A stretch of 64,000 nucleotides of DNA from Certhia americana (GCA_018697195.1 CM031878.1:6478022-6542021); one strand, 5' to 3'. Numbered from the stretch's first letter, positions 13,852 to 27,793 are shown. The notes: generated by a model not told the origin, from the sequence alone. Numbers and translations are program-made.

Positions 13852-16800
13852 TCTTAGTCACTGTTATTCTCACTGCAGGTGAGCACCTACATGTCCATGG
13901 AAAGGGCAATACAAATTTTTTTAATCAATGACCATCTCATCTCACTTTGATTTATTTAGAAGGCAGGCCTATTCTTTTTTGCTTGCTTTCACTTTGGATA
14001 TCACAGCCAGACTGACTTCAACACCTCTGACCTTTACTGCCTGTGACCAGTTCCCACTATATACCTCCTCTGAAAGGGTTTGATTTTAAAAAGAAATCAT
14101 TTGCTGTAGGGAACAGAGGCTTTCTTTGCCTTTCCAGTCCCACTTGTGTGCTGGGGAGAGATAGTGTTGGCATGACTGCTGTGCCATACCCTGGGGTTCA
14201 AGAGAAGGGTTTGGCCTGCCTCAGGGTGAGACCCATTATAAGGAAGGGAGGGAGGGAAAGGGGTGACAGAGATACGACAAACTGCGTCACTTCCACAACT
14301 GCTACTGCTCAGGAGAAAGAAGCAAAAGAAATATATATCTGCTTGCCTATTAATTTAAATCTAGACACAGGAAGAAGTCAACGAACTGTAATTTATGAGC
14401 TGTCAAAGACTGAAAAATTCCTTTTGACACTGTATTTTCAGTTATTACATGCTTTCCTGCAAGACGACAGCATAATTCTGTAGGGAGTCTTCTAGTGAAC
14501 AGCACAATGGCAGAGGGCAGTGGGGGCTTTCTTATTATCTTTTCTTCCCCCTTTCGTCTTTTCTCCCCACTCCTTTCAATCATCCCCCCTTTCCTACCTT
14601 GCTGCTTCCCCAAACAGCAACGAGGAAGTAAGTCAGCAGCAGTTCCCATCCTGCCAGCCCTTCAACCCCTCCAAGGCAGCACTCGGTGCTGGGCTGGATC
14701 CAGCACCATGCAGAGATTTCTGAGGACTCACTGGGTGATGGGAATGGAGATCAGGCAGTGACCACAACTCCACCACAGACAAGGGAAACATACTCTCACA
14801 CTGTCTCTGGCATTTTAAACACTTCAGCTGGTTTGCTTCTGCCCATGCTAGGCACCCCCTGCTTGGCTCAGCTAGGCACCCCTCCTCTGGCACACATTTT
14901 GGTTGGATCCTTCTCACTTGTATGGACAAGTGTCAGCTTCCTCAGATGTCCAGAAGTAGGCATAAAGTGAATCAGAGCAGTGGAGATTCCTGACAGCATC
15001 TGGGGTCACACATCTCTCATGGAGAAGAGCAGTTTCTCCTCTGTTCCAACCCCTCCTGAAGGTTTGCTCCTTGGAAGGCAGTGCTAGGATCTTGGGATGG
15101 ACACACCTGGCCCACACAAAAACCAGCAGGAGGGGTGGCATTTTGGTGGCAGTGTTTTCTGGAGGGGAAGGCATGAAAGGGCCACCTGCCCATGGGCATC
15201 TGTCCACATCTCCATCAAGTTGTGGGAACACACACATTTGGGAAGTGATAAGGGTGGCACATTTTCCCAGTGTCAGTTGATGGAGGAACACAAGCTAACA
15301 TCAAATGAAGTTTGACCTGAAAATATTTCTTTCTCCTGAATCTAACCTGAAGTTCTATTGGCATCCAGCTCATTTCCTTATCACTTGGGGACAGGAGTGG
15401 GGGAAGCTTTCACAACAAATGTCATTTATCCCTGTATTTCCAAATCTTCCCTTTCCTTACACACACAATTGCTTTTTAATTTGAGTTGCCGGTGGTAGTG
15501 GTAAGGTTGTCTTTTTGCTTTATTTTTTTCTTCCCAGCTTTGGTTTCTCACTTACAGAAAACCCTTTTAAGGTCTATTCTCTGTGATAGGCACTTCGCCT
15601 CCTATTTAGAGAATCACTCCCACATGCTGCACGCATCCATATGCAAACACGCAGACATACGATTTTTCTGGGTGAACTGAACTACAAATCTTGTGCTTTA
15701 ATATAATTTAGGCAGCCTGTGCAAATCTCTCTGAAGTCAGGATTATGGACTAGTCTTCTGAAAAATGCTGCAGAAAAGTCCAGAGAAAAGGATCAGGCTT
15801 TTCATGGGGTTGTGCTGCAAGGCGAGTGCTCGCAACTTCCAGAGACTGTTCCAGGTTGGGTGTCTGTTTAATTTCTGTGGTCCTCAGTCACCTCAAGCCT
15901 GAATCAGGGCCAACACCACCACCTACTACTACTTAGGCAGTGTTTGGATGATTGTGTTAGACCTTTATTAAGTCTGCTATCATTGCTGTGGTAGCATGTT
16001 CTTTCAGAATTGAGTATCAAAACAACCAAGGCCAAAACTCCCCTGAGCTGCAGGTGAAGAGATGAAAAAAAATGAAAACAAAGAGGTTTCCCCAGAACTA
16101 CACTCTAACTTCTAACAGCAAAAATAAAAGGCTGTCTCTTGAATGTGAGGTGAATCCTTAGGGAGCTGGGGACAAACTGTTGTATCTTACTCATGAGTGG
16201 GTTATTGATGGTAAAACTTTCAGTGCTTTTGTTAAAATTCAGGAAAGCCTGCACCAAATCCTTCAAGTTGCTGCTCTCTGGGTCCTAGCTTCTACTTAGA
16301 TAAGGTGTGAGTTAGTACCTGAAAAAAAGACAGGACAAGTAGCTGTCTGTATGACCAAGGACTACCAAACCACCCAGCAGTAGATCTTCAGTTTGGGACA
16401 ATGTGGCTAGAAAAAAACAAAGAGACAGGGAAAGCCAATAGTTAAACAGTGAAAAAGACAAAGCAGGGTTCAATGTATGTTCCCTGACATCTTTTGGTTA
16501 ACATTACATATGCTAAATAAATGTCATCCCAACTGGGACCTGGGCTTTGTTTCCAGCTCAGAGAAGCATTCAGGGAAGCTGAATGATAAGAACCCTATTG
16601 CCTTTACATTCCTTCACTGTGCAGGGAAGTCTCTGAGTGCATACAATACAATTACTTTTGCTCCCAGGAAAAAATATATTGAGGTGAGGAAAGGGAAAAA
16701 CTGCCCTGTATTTCTCGTCAGATGAAACACTCCTAGGAATTATGACTTTGGTTTCCTTTATTTGCCGGACTCTCCAGCTCTCACAATCTTGGTGGGAGTA

Positions 16801-17394
16801 GCTTATAAGCAGGTATTTAATCCCAGACATAATAGTGGCAAGAATATAATAAAGAAGAACAGGGTCCTTCTTAGGATGTTTGAGTCACTGGATTTGCAAA
16901 GATATCATCTACACCTGCATAGCAAACACAACCTGCCAGTGAACCAGCCATCAAAAATAAGCTGCAATAACCAAGAGTGAAGAACAGAAAAAACTGAGGT
17001 CCATGCCCAACTTTTATAGCAATATCTGGAGAAAGGAAAATACAGTATTCTTTAAAAACTATTGTTAGAGGATGGTGCTGCAGCAGAGGTGAAGTCCTGC
17101 TGTTCAGGCTGGGAGAAGGAACAGTGCCAGAGGCAAGGAAAGGAAGGAGAGGGGCTATGTGTCTTTGAGATCCTATCTTCTCCGTGGTAAAACTGACTGA
17201 TTGAGTTTTCCTTATCAGTATAAGTTATCTTGAGCTGCAAAGGTTCTCTAGAATTGGAACTTCCTTGTAGTTCTTGCTGAGCACAGTGTTCAAGAGGGTG
17301 GACATTAAATGGATTAAGAAGTAGGTAATGGACAAATCTCAAAATGCAGTTGTCAAAGAGAAATCATGATAGAGTGAGGGTATTTGCAGCAAGG

Positions 17395-18060
17395 CTCCAC
17401 ACGGATCAGTAGCCAGCTCTGACGCTAGTCAGCATTGTCATGAATGATGTGGAATTAAATATCCCAGCTGATAAAATCTGTGGATAACACAAAATGGAAA
17501 ATTGTAAGGACAGAACTCTGATACGGAGTCATCTAAGTCACTTAGGTCACTCTGAACAAGCTTCGGCTGGCTAAGACATAATGTACATGTTTCTGCAGAA
17601 CCAAATCTAGGTTGACTCAGGGAGAAATAGGGCTGCAAAACAGGCCTAAAGAATGAGGGGTTGTATTTCATGAGACAGAAACCAAGAAAAGTACCTAGGC
17701 AATGACCTAGAAAAATGGTTAGCAAGGCTGAGGAAAACAACATCATTTCCCAGTGTGGTGGTGGCAAAACCTTCTAGTGGGCCTCTTGCTATAAAAACAA
17801 AGAACCTAAAGGACAAAGACGATTTTTTAATAGGTGACACTGGTGGAGAGAGTACTCCAGAAAACTGATCCAAGCCTGGCACTCATCTTTTAAAAACTGT
17901 AATAGTTTTTCAAAAAGCCTGTATAAATGAAACACGTGCCTCTAAGTGCCAGGTTTGAAAAGTTGTGCTTATCCTTGCCTGAGAGAGCTCCAAGAGACTT
18001 CAGCTTTTATGGAAGTATCTTTTCTGGGAAAATAGCCTATATACGAAAGAGCACTTTAAT
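17395..18060 (+). mobile_element. Ancient CR1/L3-like LINE relic (ORF2 reverse-transcriptase part)
   Basis: The sequence is highly decayed but keeps recognisable pieces of an old amniote CR1-type ORF2: AGCATTGTCATGAATGATGTGG, the region around GCTGATAAAATCTGTGGATAACACAAAATGG (the former FADD box), TTTCCCAGTGTGGTGGTGGCAAAA, and a weaker tail similar to GAGAGACTCAAGAGACTCA near 17980-18000. Stops and frameshifts occur throughout. It looks closer to the old L3/CR1 families seen in turtles and crocodilians than to the younger CR1 copies in this window. The borders are approximate and the part after 17880 is weak. Confidence 0.6.
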
Positions 18061-21000
18061 CACCTGGAGAGAGACTGTACTTTTCTCCAAAACTTTTCTA
18101 ATTTGAACATGATGCCAAACACATTAAAGCGAGAAGTCAGAGACAGGCTCTTGTCACAAGAGGATGCACATCAAAGCAAGCTATGATGCTGTCGGTTGCT
18201 CTGCCTCTTGTCCTTGTAGTAAGAGTTGGCCCTTCACCAGGACACACATTTTAGCCAAAATACAACCTATGGGGATGGCTGCGGGGCAGCAGCAGGATGG
18301 CTTCAGCACAGTGGGGCAGCTCTGGTATGGAGGGGGAGAGACCAGACCCCTAAAAATCCCTTGTGAACAAACAGGAGTGTGAGCCTCTGACTGGCCTGGG
18401 GTTGATGGGCTTTGGGGAGAAAGGAGGAGTTTGCCACTACTATATTTTTCCCTGTGCAATGCCCATCTTTGCTTCCTGACTGATGCTGCAGATCACTGAA
18501 GAGGGTCTTTAGCACAGGGAGCGTGCCGAGCCCGGGCGCTGGCTGCCTGTGTCAGTGTTATCGCTCGCTGTCACATTTCGAAAGAGGAAGCAAGTCTGTG
18601 CCACGCACACAGAGAACAAAGCCCTCGCCAAGCCGAGTGAGAGTTACAACTTGTCAGCACGTCTCTCAGCCTGCCGAGGGCCAAACATGAAACACAAAAA
18701 AGGCCTGAAATGAGGGAAAAAGGGAAAATAATAGCACAGTGAGCTCTCAAGCTCCGAAAAGGCTTGCAATAAAACAGCACCTTCGCTCTCTGCCTCTCTC
18801 TGTTTCTCTGAGTCCTGGCTACTGATGAAGGGAAGCGATGACTCCCCTTAGCACAGTTACAGTACTGTTGCAGTAATAGGGACCAGAGCCAGGTTCAGAT
18901 CTGGCTGGCACAGCCTTGCTTTCTCCACACACCCCAAAAAGCATTGTTAGCCAAAAAGCAATATTAGTAATGATGAAATCTGAGGTGGAAAGAGCCTGCA
19001 GAGGGTCATTTTTTACTATATGGACTGTAAAGCTCTAGGAGTTAGAAACACCTTTCTGAGACTTGGACTTTACCCTGAATTAGTCAATTAATTTCTCCCA
19101 TTACTAACATTGAGTGGGAATGGGATAACCATTTTTTATATTTGCTGATCTTGCCTTAGCTGTGTTGGTGGGACAAAAAATTCCATTATTGCACAGTATA
19201 TGTCTGTAGGGTTGATTTATAACTAGTAAGATCGTGTTTCAGGAAGCTTTCTAGATTTATGTTTGCTAATTTTTTGGTTCAGGTGTACAATTTTCTGTTT
19301 CAAATGCTTTTGATGTGGATAATATGCCATGGCAAGAGAAAGACAATATTATGGACAGTACTGTGCAGGGCTGAGATGAAAAACCAACGTCAGAGCACTT
19401 TTATGAAAAAACAGAGATGTAGCTTTACAAACCAACTGAAAACAGGAGAAAAACTTCATATGGACTCCGTCCTATACTGCCAGCTGTTGTTGATACAGTT
19501 GGTAGTATATGCATTCTTCAGGCTCCCTGGTCTAATTAAAATTAGATGAAGCAGAGCAGTGTCAATAGAAAATTACTTGACAAATATTTGTCTTGCTCCC
19601 ATCATGGCACTGTGCTGCATTCTCCTTCTGATGCCCATACTGGTAAGGGATTGAGTTCCCTCTATTAAGACTCACCTGCTGTTAAGAAAAACATCATCCA
19701 CTCTTGTCACAGACAAAGGCCCCCTTCTGCCACATAAGGTTTTCCAAAACCCAATCCAACCTAGTCTTTAACACACGAATCTTCTAGTAGGCAAAGAGAT
19801 GCCCCTTCTCTTGCAGGTGTATAGTAGTCTTTTGTTGCCAGCTCTTCGCTTTTGTTCTCCTCCATGAGTTCTATAGCATAGAGTCTCAGGTATGATCAAG
19901 GTGTGGTTTAAATCCAGGATTTTATCCAACTCTTGATAAGCAAGACAACAAATTCATTAATCCTGGCAGAAAACATAAGGACAATAATGGTCCTTCAGAT
20001 AGTTCAAGACCACCCACCTATGCTGCTTTTACAGAAACAGAGCCCTCATTCAGTCAGTAAGAGTTTCTAGGTTGTGTTGGGCTGAGCCGAGAAGGATTTA
20101 AAAAGACTGATGGGAAGGAGAAACTCAGCAAGGAGACAGACAAGGCAGGATTTGGCCCTGAGCACTCACATCTTCCTGCATGTGAGAGATGATGGAGAAA
20201 AGATTTGCAGGTGCAAGCCACTAATATGTCATAGGCATTCACTACAACCAACACCTGTTTGCTGAGATTTCAGACCACAGCAGCCAACAAGAGAATAGTG
20301 GGACTGTCCCCACAGGCTAGCCAGGGAAGGGCTGACTAAACTGTGTGAACTGGGAGGTGCTGAGCCTTTTCCTGACCAAGCTCACCCCTGAGACCCACCT
20401 GTCCACAGCACTGCCAGCAGCACCAGTGCCTGCACTAAACTGCCTCTGCAGCGGGAGGCTGTTTATGAACTAATTCTTTACTGCTGGCATAGCACCCAGC
20501 TCGTTTTCACCTTTCTTAAAGGTTAACCTCATTTCCTTCTATTAGTTGGTTTTAGCGAATGCCATTCGGTGCGGCAGTTAAAGAGCTCTGTCAGCGGATG
20601 GAAATGACAGTGGCATTTAAAGCCAGTCAGAGTTGGGAGCTGGGTGGGGGGAAGGTGGGTAGAAGAAATAATCTTCAATAAAATGTTCGTAGGGAGATGC
20701 TAAGTGACATCAAAGAAAGAAGCCCTGCTTTCTCCACGAGGAGAAATCTTTGGTTCAACATGCCCAGTGGGATGGGTCTCCCCTCAGTTTGAAACCAGCC
20801 CAAATGCAGGGAGAAAAAGTGACAGGACATCCCACCTCTATGGATAACTCCTTTCTGGGTCCAGCTGGCCTTGCTTAGTGACAAGTGTGTGCTGAATATT
20901 GCTGTCACTGAAGGAAAGTTCCTCTGTGAGTGTGTTGATTATAAATTCTATTGCAAGCCCTGCCTGGCATTTCAGGCCATCATGTCTGATCCAAGTTTTA

Positions 21001-21837
21001 CTGCATTCCTTCATTGCTCTGCAGTCCTGTTTTAAAACCTGTGGTGAGACCTGCAGGAAAGTCTTCTACTCAGAGGAAGGATGAGTTTTGCCTGTGCAGG
21101 AGATTTCGCAGGGGGTTCGTTTTCTTTTCTTACCGCAAGCGAATGGTATAAGGAGTGTAAGTAAATCAGGGAAATACATGTGGACTACAAAACCCTGGCA
21201 CAGAAAAGGTGTGATGGACATCATCCAGACTCTTGCTGTCCTTCTGCTCTGTCCTCACTGGATCTCTCCTGGCATGGGTGTAAGACATCGTTCTGCATCA
21301 GGGAGAGTCTGCAGTACCCAGCAGTGGCAGGAACATCTGAGCAGTGTTTCGGCAAATTGAGAGTCTGATCCAAAGCCTGCAAGGCTCCATGGCACTCTTT
21401 TTCATTAACTTCAATAAGCTTCAGCTCTAACCCTGAATCCCTGATGTTTATTTCAAGCTCTGATGTAACAGCACAGGAATATAATATTCCACTTCAGACC
21501 TTAGGGTAACAGTCTAAATGAGTACGTGGACAAGTCAAGCCAGATCCTGCTGAGTAGCATCCTGAAGCAGACCCATTCATTTCCTGGGTCATTTGTCGAG
21601 CTGGCCAAAGTATTTCAAAGGAACAGGTGTCTAGCCCAACGTGTAGTTTTGTAACAGGCAAAGCATTCCCCTGGAACAGATTCATTTCAATGAGATTTTT
21701 GCCAGGGGACATCTCTTTTTTTTTTAAATTAATGCATTGAGTTCTCTTTTCAGGAGGTAGAAATCTATCATTTTAATGGGATCTTTTTGATTTTATTTTG
21801 TTTCAAGTCTGTATTGTATTAAACCACTATCTTCCGT

Positions 21838-22050
21838 TCTGAGTTAGACCAAAGGTTTGTCTAGTCCAGCATCCTCTGTTCCAACAGTGCCCATTAGAAA
21901 CAGTAGGAACAAGGCTTTTATGAAGAGTGATCCTCCCCCTAATACCCTCTGGCTTCCAGCAGACAGAGGTTTAGTGACTAAGATAGATTTTGCATCTGGA
22001 TATTCATGTTTTATAGCACTGAGTGGACATAACCACCACTAATCTGTCTC
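21838..22050 (-). mobile_element. Ancient CR1/L3-like LINE 3' fragment
   Basis: GAGTTAGACCAAAGGTTTGT, CTAGTCCAGCATCCTCTGTT, CCAACAGTGCCCATTAG and, farther on, GGCTTCCAGCAGACAGAGG resemble the widespread amniote repeat whose consensus includes GGTCAGACCAAAGGTCCAT and TAGCCCAGTATCCTG. That repeat reads as the reverse complement of an old CR1-type 3' end. The copy is diverged and non-coding, and the right edge is uncertain. Confidence 0.6.
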
Positions 22051-22424
22051 ATTCGCCTCAGAGCTAATTTATGACTTTTGCATTCAGCAACGTCCCATGA
22101 CAGAAATGTCTTTTATTTATTCATATAGTGTGTGAAAATATACTTTCTTTTGTCTGGCTGAAAACCACAGCCATTCTGCTTTATATATTTTATGTTTTGA
22201 GGTTATTAAGACAAAGGATTTTTATTCTTCTGAGAAAATACCCTGTAACATTTCACAACTGAAGAATTTCCGTTTCACAAGAACTTTGGCCTCTCCAATT
22301 CAAAGTGGAAGTATATTTTTTGAGACGTCAGTTTTTCTTATGAAAAAAAAAATCTGTTTTTCATGCAGTTTCAGTCATTTAATTATATCAGTGTAATTGA
22401 GGGTGACAGCAACAAAAATAATAA

Positions 22425-22492
22425 TAGCAAAAAAATCCAACACAACAAAAACCAAAAAACAACCAAACAAAAAACTACCAACAACAAAAAGC
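22425..22492. repeat. A-rich low-complexity tract
   Basis: The + strand is almost only A with scattered C (AACAAAAACC-type words), giving a pyrimidine-poor run. It may be a decayed retroposon tail, but no adjoining element body was recognised. Confidence 0.8.
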
Positions 22493-25112
22493 CTACTTAG
22501 ACACCCTGGGACAAAATGGCAAGGATGAATTAAAGTTTCATAATAGAAGCTTCTTCCTGCTAGCTGGGCTAGCACGAGGACAGTTTGGGAGGATCAGACA
22601 CCCTGGCCTAATCACACTGGCACCACACCATGTGCCTCTGCCCTGTTGTTCAGCTGCCCATATACAGGTGTGTTCTATATAGAAGCAGAGTCTAATTTTC
22701 ACCTTCAGTTTTATCAATAAAATCTTCCAAATGGAAATTCCACCTAGGTAGAGTGGAACTGGTTTAACAGAAGTTATGCTGTCTTTTTAGGTGACGTGCT
22801 TTGTTGGGAAAACAAGTCACTGTTAGGGTCTCTTAGCAGTCAGTGGGATGTCTGGAGGATTAACTGGGTGGATCCTGTTGGGGTTCAGATCTTGTACTAT
22901 TCCCCTGCAACTGGCCACATGCACTGCATTCCCAGCTCCATTGCTCACACCCATAAGCAATACTTCACAGGATTTCAGCTCTTGCTCCATAGAGCAGGGT
23001 GAAATTATTTTTTTCCCCCCAATCTTCTTATTTTTCTGCTTATACTTACAGGCAAGACTATTTCTTTACATGCTCATAAACACAGCCTGGCAAACTCCAC
23101 TGTTGATTTTAACTAAGGATTCCAGGTACAGCATCAAACAAATAATACACAAAACTTCTCTGTGAAATACAGCTTCATAACTGAAGTGAACATTAGGCTA
23201 AGAGCTGTATGAGGTAGGAAAGGTGTTATTGAGACCTCTGAGATGTGCTGCTTGGATTCCTTTATTATTATTGTTTTCTTTTGATTTTCTTCATTTTTTC
23301 TTCATTTTTTCATTTCTGTGTTTGCAGATGAGGGGATGGAGAAGAAAAAATCCAGCAAGTTTATAAAAGCAATAGAGAAGGGAGTTGAGGCATTTTGTGG
23401 AGATCTTTAATGACATTCTGTATAATTTGAAAGTGGGGAGAAAAGGGAAGAGAGAAAAAGGGAATTAGCAAAAAAACTGGCAAAAGAAAAGTGGAATGTG
23501 GAGAGAAGCGTGTGGATGAATTTTAATGCAATCAGAAAGCTGTAATAATGGTAATAAAGGAATATATTCAGACGTCAAGAGAGGGAGAAGGGAACAGGAC
23601 CCGCGACACCAGAATTTAAATTAGACATAGACGTATAATTCTCTTTTCTTCCCCCCCTCCTTTCTTCAAATGAAGAAAATGGAATTTTTAAGCACAGCAA
23701 AGGAGGGATTAACAATTGGCAGGTTTTCAGCCCTTTGTCTTTTGGCGAATCCCATTTAATCACCGTCTTTAATATTAAGGAGGCTGTGGCCGTGCGGGGC
23801 TGTCTCAGGCTTGGGGGAAAAAGGATGATATACAGAGGAAAAGAGAGATAACACTTAGGTTCAGGCAATTGTGAGGAAGTGTTTCAATTACCTCCACTGA
23901 AGTCTTTAAAAACTGAAGTTTAATTTGATCTGAAATGTCGTCCCAGCTCCTGCAAGAGAAAATATGTCCTTCCCACCCCCCTTCCTGCCCATGCCTACAC
24001 TGTTTCAATAGTCCTCGGTGCTCAAGGCTGGAGTGCTACCACAGATTAATGTCTTGCCCTTCTAGGCTTCTGGAAGGGGTTTCAAAGCTTCGACAGGTCA
24101 CCAGTGAGATGAGTTTAGGAACTGAAACTTATTTTCCTGACATACCAGTCTTGACACCACTGACCCTGCAGAGTTTGTCAAGAAGCTTCTAAGCTTTGCG
24201 CTCAATGGGTGTGAAAACAAAATGGCCCTTCAGGCTCAGTCTCAACCTCGTGTGGCCACAGAGTGAAAAGGGGATATTACACATAGGAATTAAGATCTGT
24301 TAAATTCCCCAGAACCAAAGGCAATAGGAGTTCTATTCAAATCTGAGCTGCCTCTGAAAGATGAGTGCAAAAGCATAAATCAGTGTTCATTTGAGGTGTC
24401 ACTTGATTGTACAAGACAGTCTTCTCCTTCATCTCCTTCTTCTTCTGGAAATCCATCAAAATGGGCTGAGATAATATTTGTGGATTCAGAGGAGGAAGGA
24501 GCCTAAACCATCATTCAGATTCCTGGGAAGTTTAGTCATAGCACAGCTGGACACATCAGCTCTTCCATGCTGGGTCTCCTTAGGTGCTTTCTCCCAAGAA
24601 CATTTCCAGTGTTGTTCCCAGGAAACAGTAATAGTAAGTAATAATACGTAATAGTAAATGGCTGCTAATATCTAGGGAAAGAGGACTGATTTTTACTCCA
24701 TTTTCATGATTGAAAAGTTGATTAGGACTCAGGTATTCTTGCTGTTGTGGCAGGATTGTGAAAAGAAAGTGTGTGTTTATAGGTTGAGTTATAGGTGCTA
24801 TAGGTTGAATTAAGAAAGACCAGATTTTGACTCCCAAGTCTTTTCCTAAAAATCATTGCCTCAGGAAAAACTCTCAGAAATTTTCCAATTGTATGTTTCA
24901 GATAATGACTAAGAAGAATGAGGCACAGTTCAGAGGCAGAGGTTTTATGCCTTTGCACAGAATTGTAGATTTTTCTCACCAGCTTTCCTAAGCAAGGCCT
25001 ACAAATAAAGTGGGTCTTTCCAAGTTGCTTTTCCAGCTCAATATCAAACACCATAAAACCTGTCATTTAAGATCTGCATGGAGAATAACATCTCTTGGCA
25101 ATGGATAGTTGT

Positions 25113-25148
25113 GACGGGGCTGTTCAGCAAGACGGGGCTGTTCAGCAA
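25113..25148 (+). repeat. Exact 18-bp tandem duplication
   Basis: The unit GACGGGGCTGTTCAGCAA occurs twice in direct succession without mismatch, which suggests a recent slippage-type duplication. Confidence 0.97.
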
Positions 25149-25691
25149 GTCAGAACTACAGATATTTGTCTTGGGGTTATAATATTTGCAGCTGTACAAA
25201 AAGAGTCTGCTGTTTTAACCATATAGGCTGTGTCTTCATGGCAGGGTTTGCTTGGCCCATGGCCAGAGTTTTCCCCATACCCTATGTGCACAGAGGAAGC
25301 CTGAGTGTGTTTTCCTGTGAACTGCCCAGATGAGGCTCTAGATTTGCAGTTCTCTTGGATGCAAACACCTTGACCACTGTGCCATGGTCTTTCAGAGTCA
25401 CACTACTGCAGGACATGAAAATCTCTCCCTGCAAGACAACTCCAAGATTCACAGTCACTGTAAATTACAAAAATAGGCCTTTATTGAGGACTAAACTCTG
25501 CCTTGACTTACCCCCACACTCTCACATGAAAAGGAGTTGGGAAAACTCCAGACACTTATTTCTGATAGAAACCTTTTTAGGGTTCAGCCACAGATCTGAC
25601 TCCTAGCCTGCCAGGTACATTTCATTATTTCCGCCAGGGCTACCTGTGCTCCTGCAGTATGGCAAACCTCACCAATGCCCAGTTTTGCCAG

Positions 25692-25765
25692 TTGCAAACA
25701 GCAATTAGTCTTTTTGCAGGTGGGGAAACTGAGGCTGCCTTTTTCACTGGGTAATTTATGTAACT
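25692..25765 (-). repeat. Possible MIR fragment (antisense)
   Basis: The stretch CAGGTGGGGAAACTGAGGCT followed by GGGTAATTTATGTAACTCA matches the reverse complement of the MIR core (gaggaaactgaggc ... aagtaactt). The match is short and the flanks are unclear, so it could be coincidence or another CORE-SINE. Confidence 0.4.
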
Positions 25766-26187
25766 CATATTTCCACTGGGGCTGCTGTCCTTGGCAGAGA
25801 TATAAGTATTTAATAACAGTAACTGCATAGTAATCAATCTCTTTGATACCAGGAATAACAAATCACTCTAAGAGAAAAGTGGTTTTGCTTTCCCTAGCTC
25901 CCAAAGCACAGCTTAAGATGGGGCTCAGGACTCCCAAAAACCAGTCTGAAATGTACAGAAAAGAGCTTTTCAATATTCTCATGGGTTCACTCTTCCACAA
26001 CTGGATCAGGAATGATTTCCACTCTTTCCCAAAGCAAGATCTAGGTTCTATCTATAGAAAATAGTTTGTGGCATGTTCAAAATAAGCAGAAGATCCTAAC
26101 TCAGTGTGTGTTTGAATGTCTTGCTGCAGGATGTGCTGGATGCTCACAAGTAAACAATTGCATCAAAGAAAGACACTTCAGAAACTA

Positions 26188-26290
26188 CATATTAAAAATA
26201 AAATAAAGTTTAAAAAACCACCCAAAAAATAAAAATAAACAAAACAAAACAAACAAACAAAAAATACCAAAACAAAACAAACCCCAAAAC
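26188..26290. repeat. A-rich low-complexity tract
   Basis: It is made of AAATAAAAT and AAACAAAACAAACAAAC words. It resembles a decayed poly(A)-type simple repeat; no associated element was recognised. Confidence 0.8.
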
Positions 26291-27793
26291 ACTTCAGACT
26301 CCAGAACTCCCTGAATTGCAGAGCACTAAATTCAAGGAGAATATTTTGGGGGTTCAACAAACCCCAATATTCTTTTTTGTTCTTTTCATTTTGTTCAAAT
26401 GTTCTTTTACTCTTTGCTAGACATCCACAACTGGCTGTTGCCAGAGAAAGCAAACAGAGTCAGACAGACCCTCCATCTCTTCAGCTGTTCTGTCACTCTG
26501 TTTACAGGATCCATGTCCAAGTCAAGGCTCAGAGTGCAGCCAAGCAATTAAGTAAGAGAAATCCTTCAAACCAAGTTTTTGACATGCAACAGTGGAGAGT
26601 AACGCACCTGTGGGATGAAGCTTCCTTCTTTGCACGGGAGAATTATGCTCCCACACCTGGGCTTATATTCATTTGCGCTTGTCCCCATCACACAGCTGTT
26701 CAGATTAGCTGTTATTCTCTCTAGCCCGGGTGTCTCAAAGCCTCTGTCTCCAGCAGTTGGAGACCAGCAGCTGTGCAATCATATCTGTTTAACGTATGGG
26801 ATATAAAGGATCTGTTAAGTAAAACCCAACCAGAGAGGGAGGAGGGAGAGAGATCAGTGCAAAGAAATCAGTCCTGCTAAGATGTGATTAGGGATGCCCC
26901 ACAAGACCCAGCTGCAAGGAAGAGGTGAATTCAGCAAACATTTTAAAGCCTGCAGCAGAATTAGCCCCTTGAGGGTGTTGTTTGATATGGAGAGAAGGAG
27001 GGAAAAGAGGCCAAATAGGAGCTGCAGGTGGCAGGAGGGTTTGTTTGCTATTGTTTGGAGTTAGGTAGCACAATGTTTCTGTTGTTTGGGCTTTTGAATC
27101 TTGCTAGATTTTTCCCCCATCCTAATTTTTGAAACACCTCTATTTTACAAGGTTCATGTATTTTCCAGCAAGGTACCACGGAGTAGATAATTAGCTAATT
27201 TACAATTAGCTACAACAGAATTCATAATCACTTCCCCTGTGGAAAGGGTAGTAATCATCATCACATAGCTGTAGGACTGCTGTGAAAATGGCAATAGGAG
27301 TGTGAAACTCAGGCCCTGGGAAATGCCCTGCTTTTAGCCTATTGATCACCTGATTAGCACAGGTCAAGGGGAGTGGTGGAGCAGTGTGGCTCAAGAGAAT
27401 GACAGGTTTGAGCTTGCAGATTTGAGTTCAGAGCTCAAACCAAACTATCATACCATTCAGGGCATCTGCAGCTCACCCCTCTTCTCTCAAGCTCTTTCTT
27501 TCTTCTTCAGCCTGTGGAGGTTTCCTTGGTTTAGACTGTCTGAAAGAAACCCGAGTTCCTTTTTCATCACTGTGGCTTTGGCATATGCCTGATCCCACTG
27601 TTTGGAATTGGGAGATCTGCTGGATGAAAGGCTGGACATGAGTCAACAATGGGCTCTTGCAGCCCAGAAACCAGCCCAGTCCTGGACTGCATCAAAAGTT
27701 TGGGCAGGTGGTTCTGCCCCTCTGTTCTGTTTTTGAGAGACTGTTTTTGTGGTTTCGAGACTGCTACATTCAGCTCTGGGGCATCTGCCATAA

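Noticed and set aside
13640..13909. Minus-strand ORF with a repeated DGWM peptide
   Set aside because: It is the translation of the TCCA microsatellite, not a repeat protein.
14043..14483. 146-codon plus-strand ORF
   Set aside because: No recognisable domain and no splice or promoter context; the sequence reads like intron.
22425..22492. Processed pseudogene poly(A) tail
   Set aside because: No mRNA-like body was recognised on either side; treated as simple A-rich sequence.
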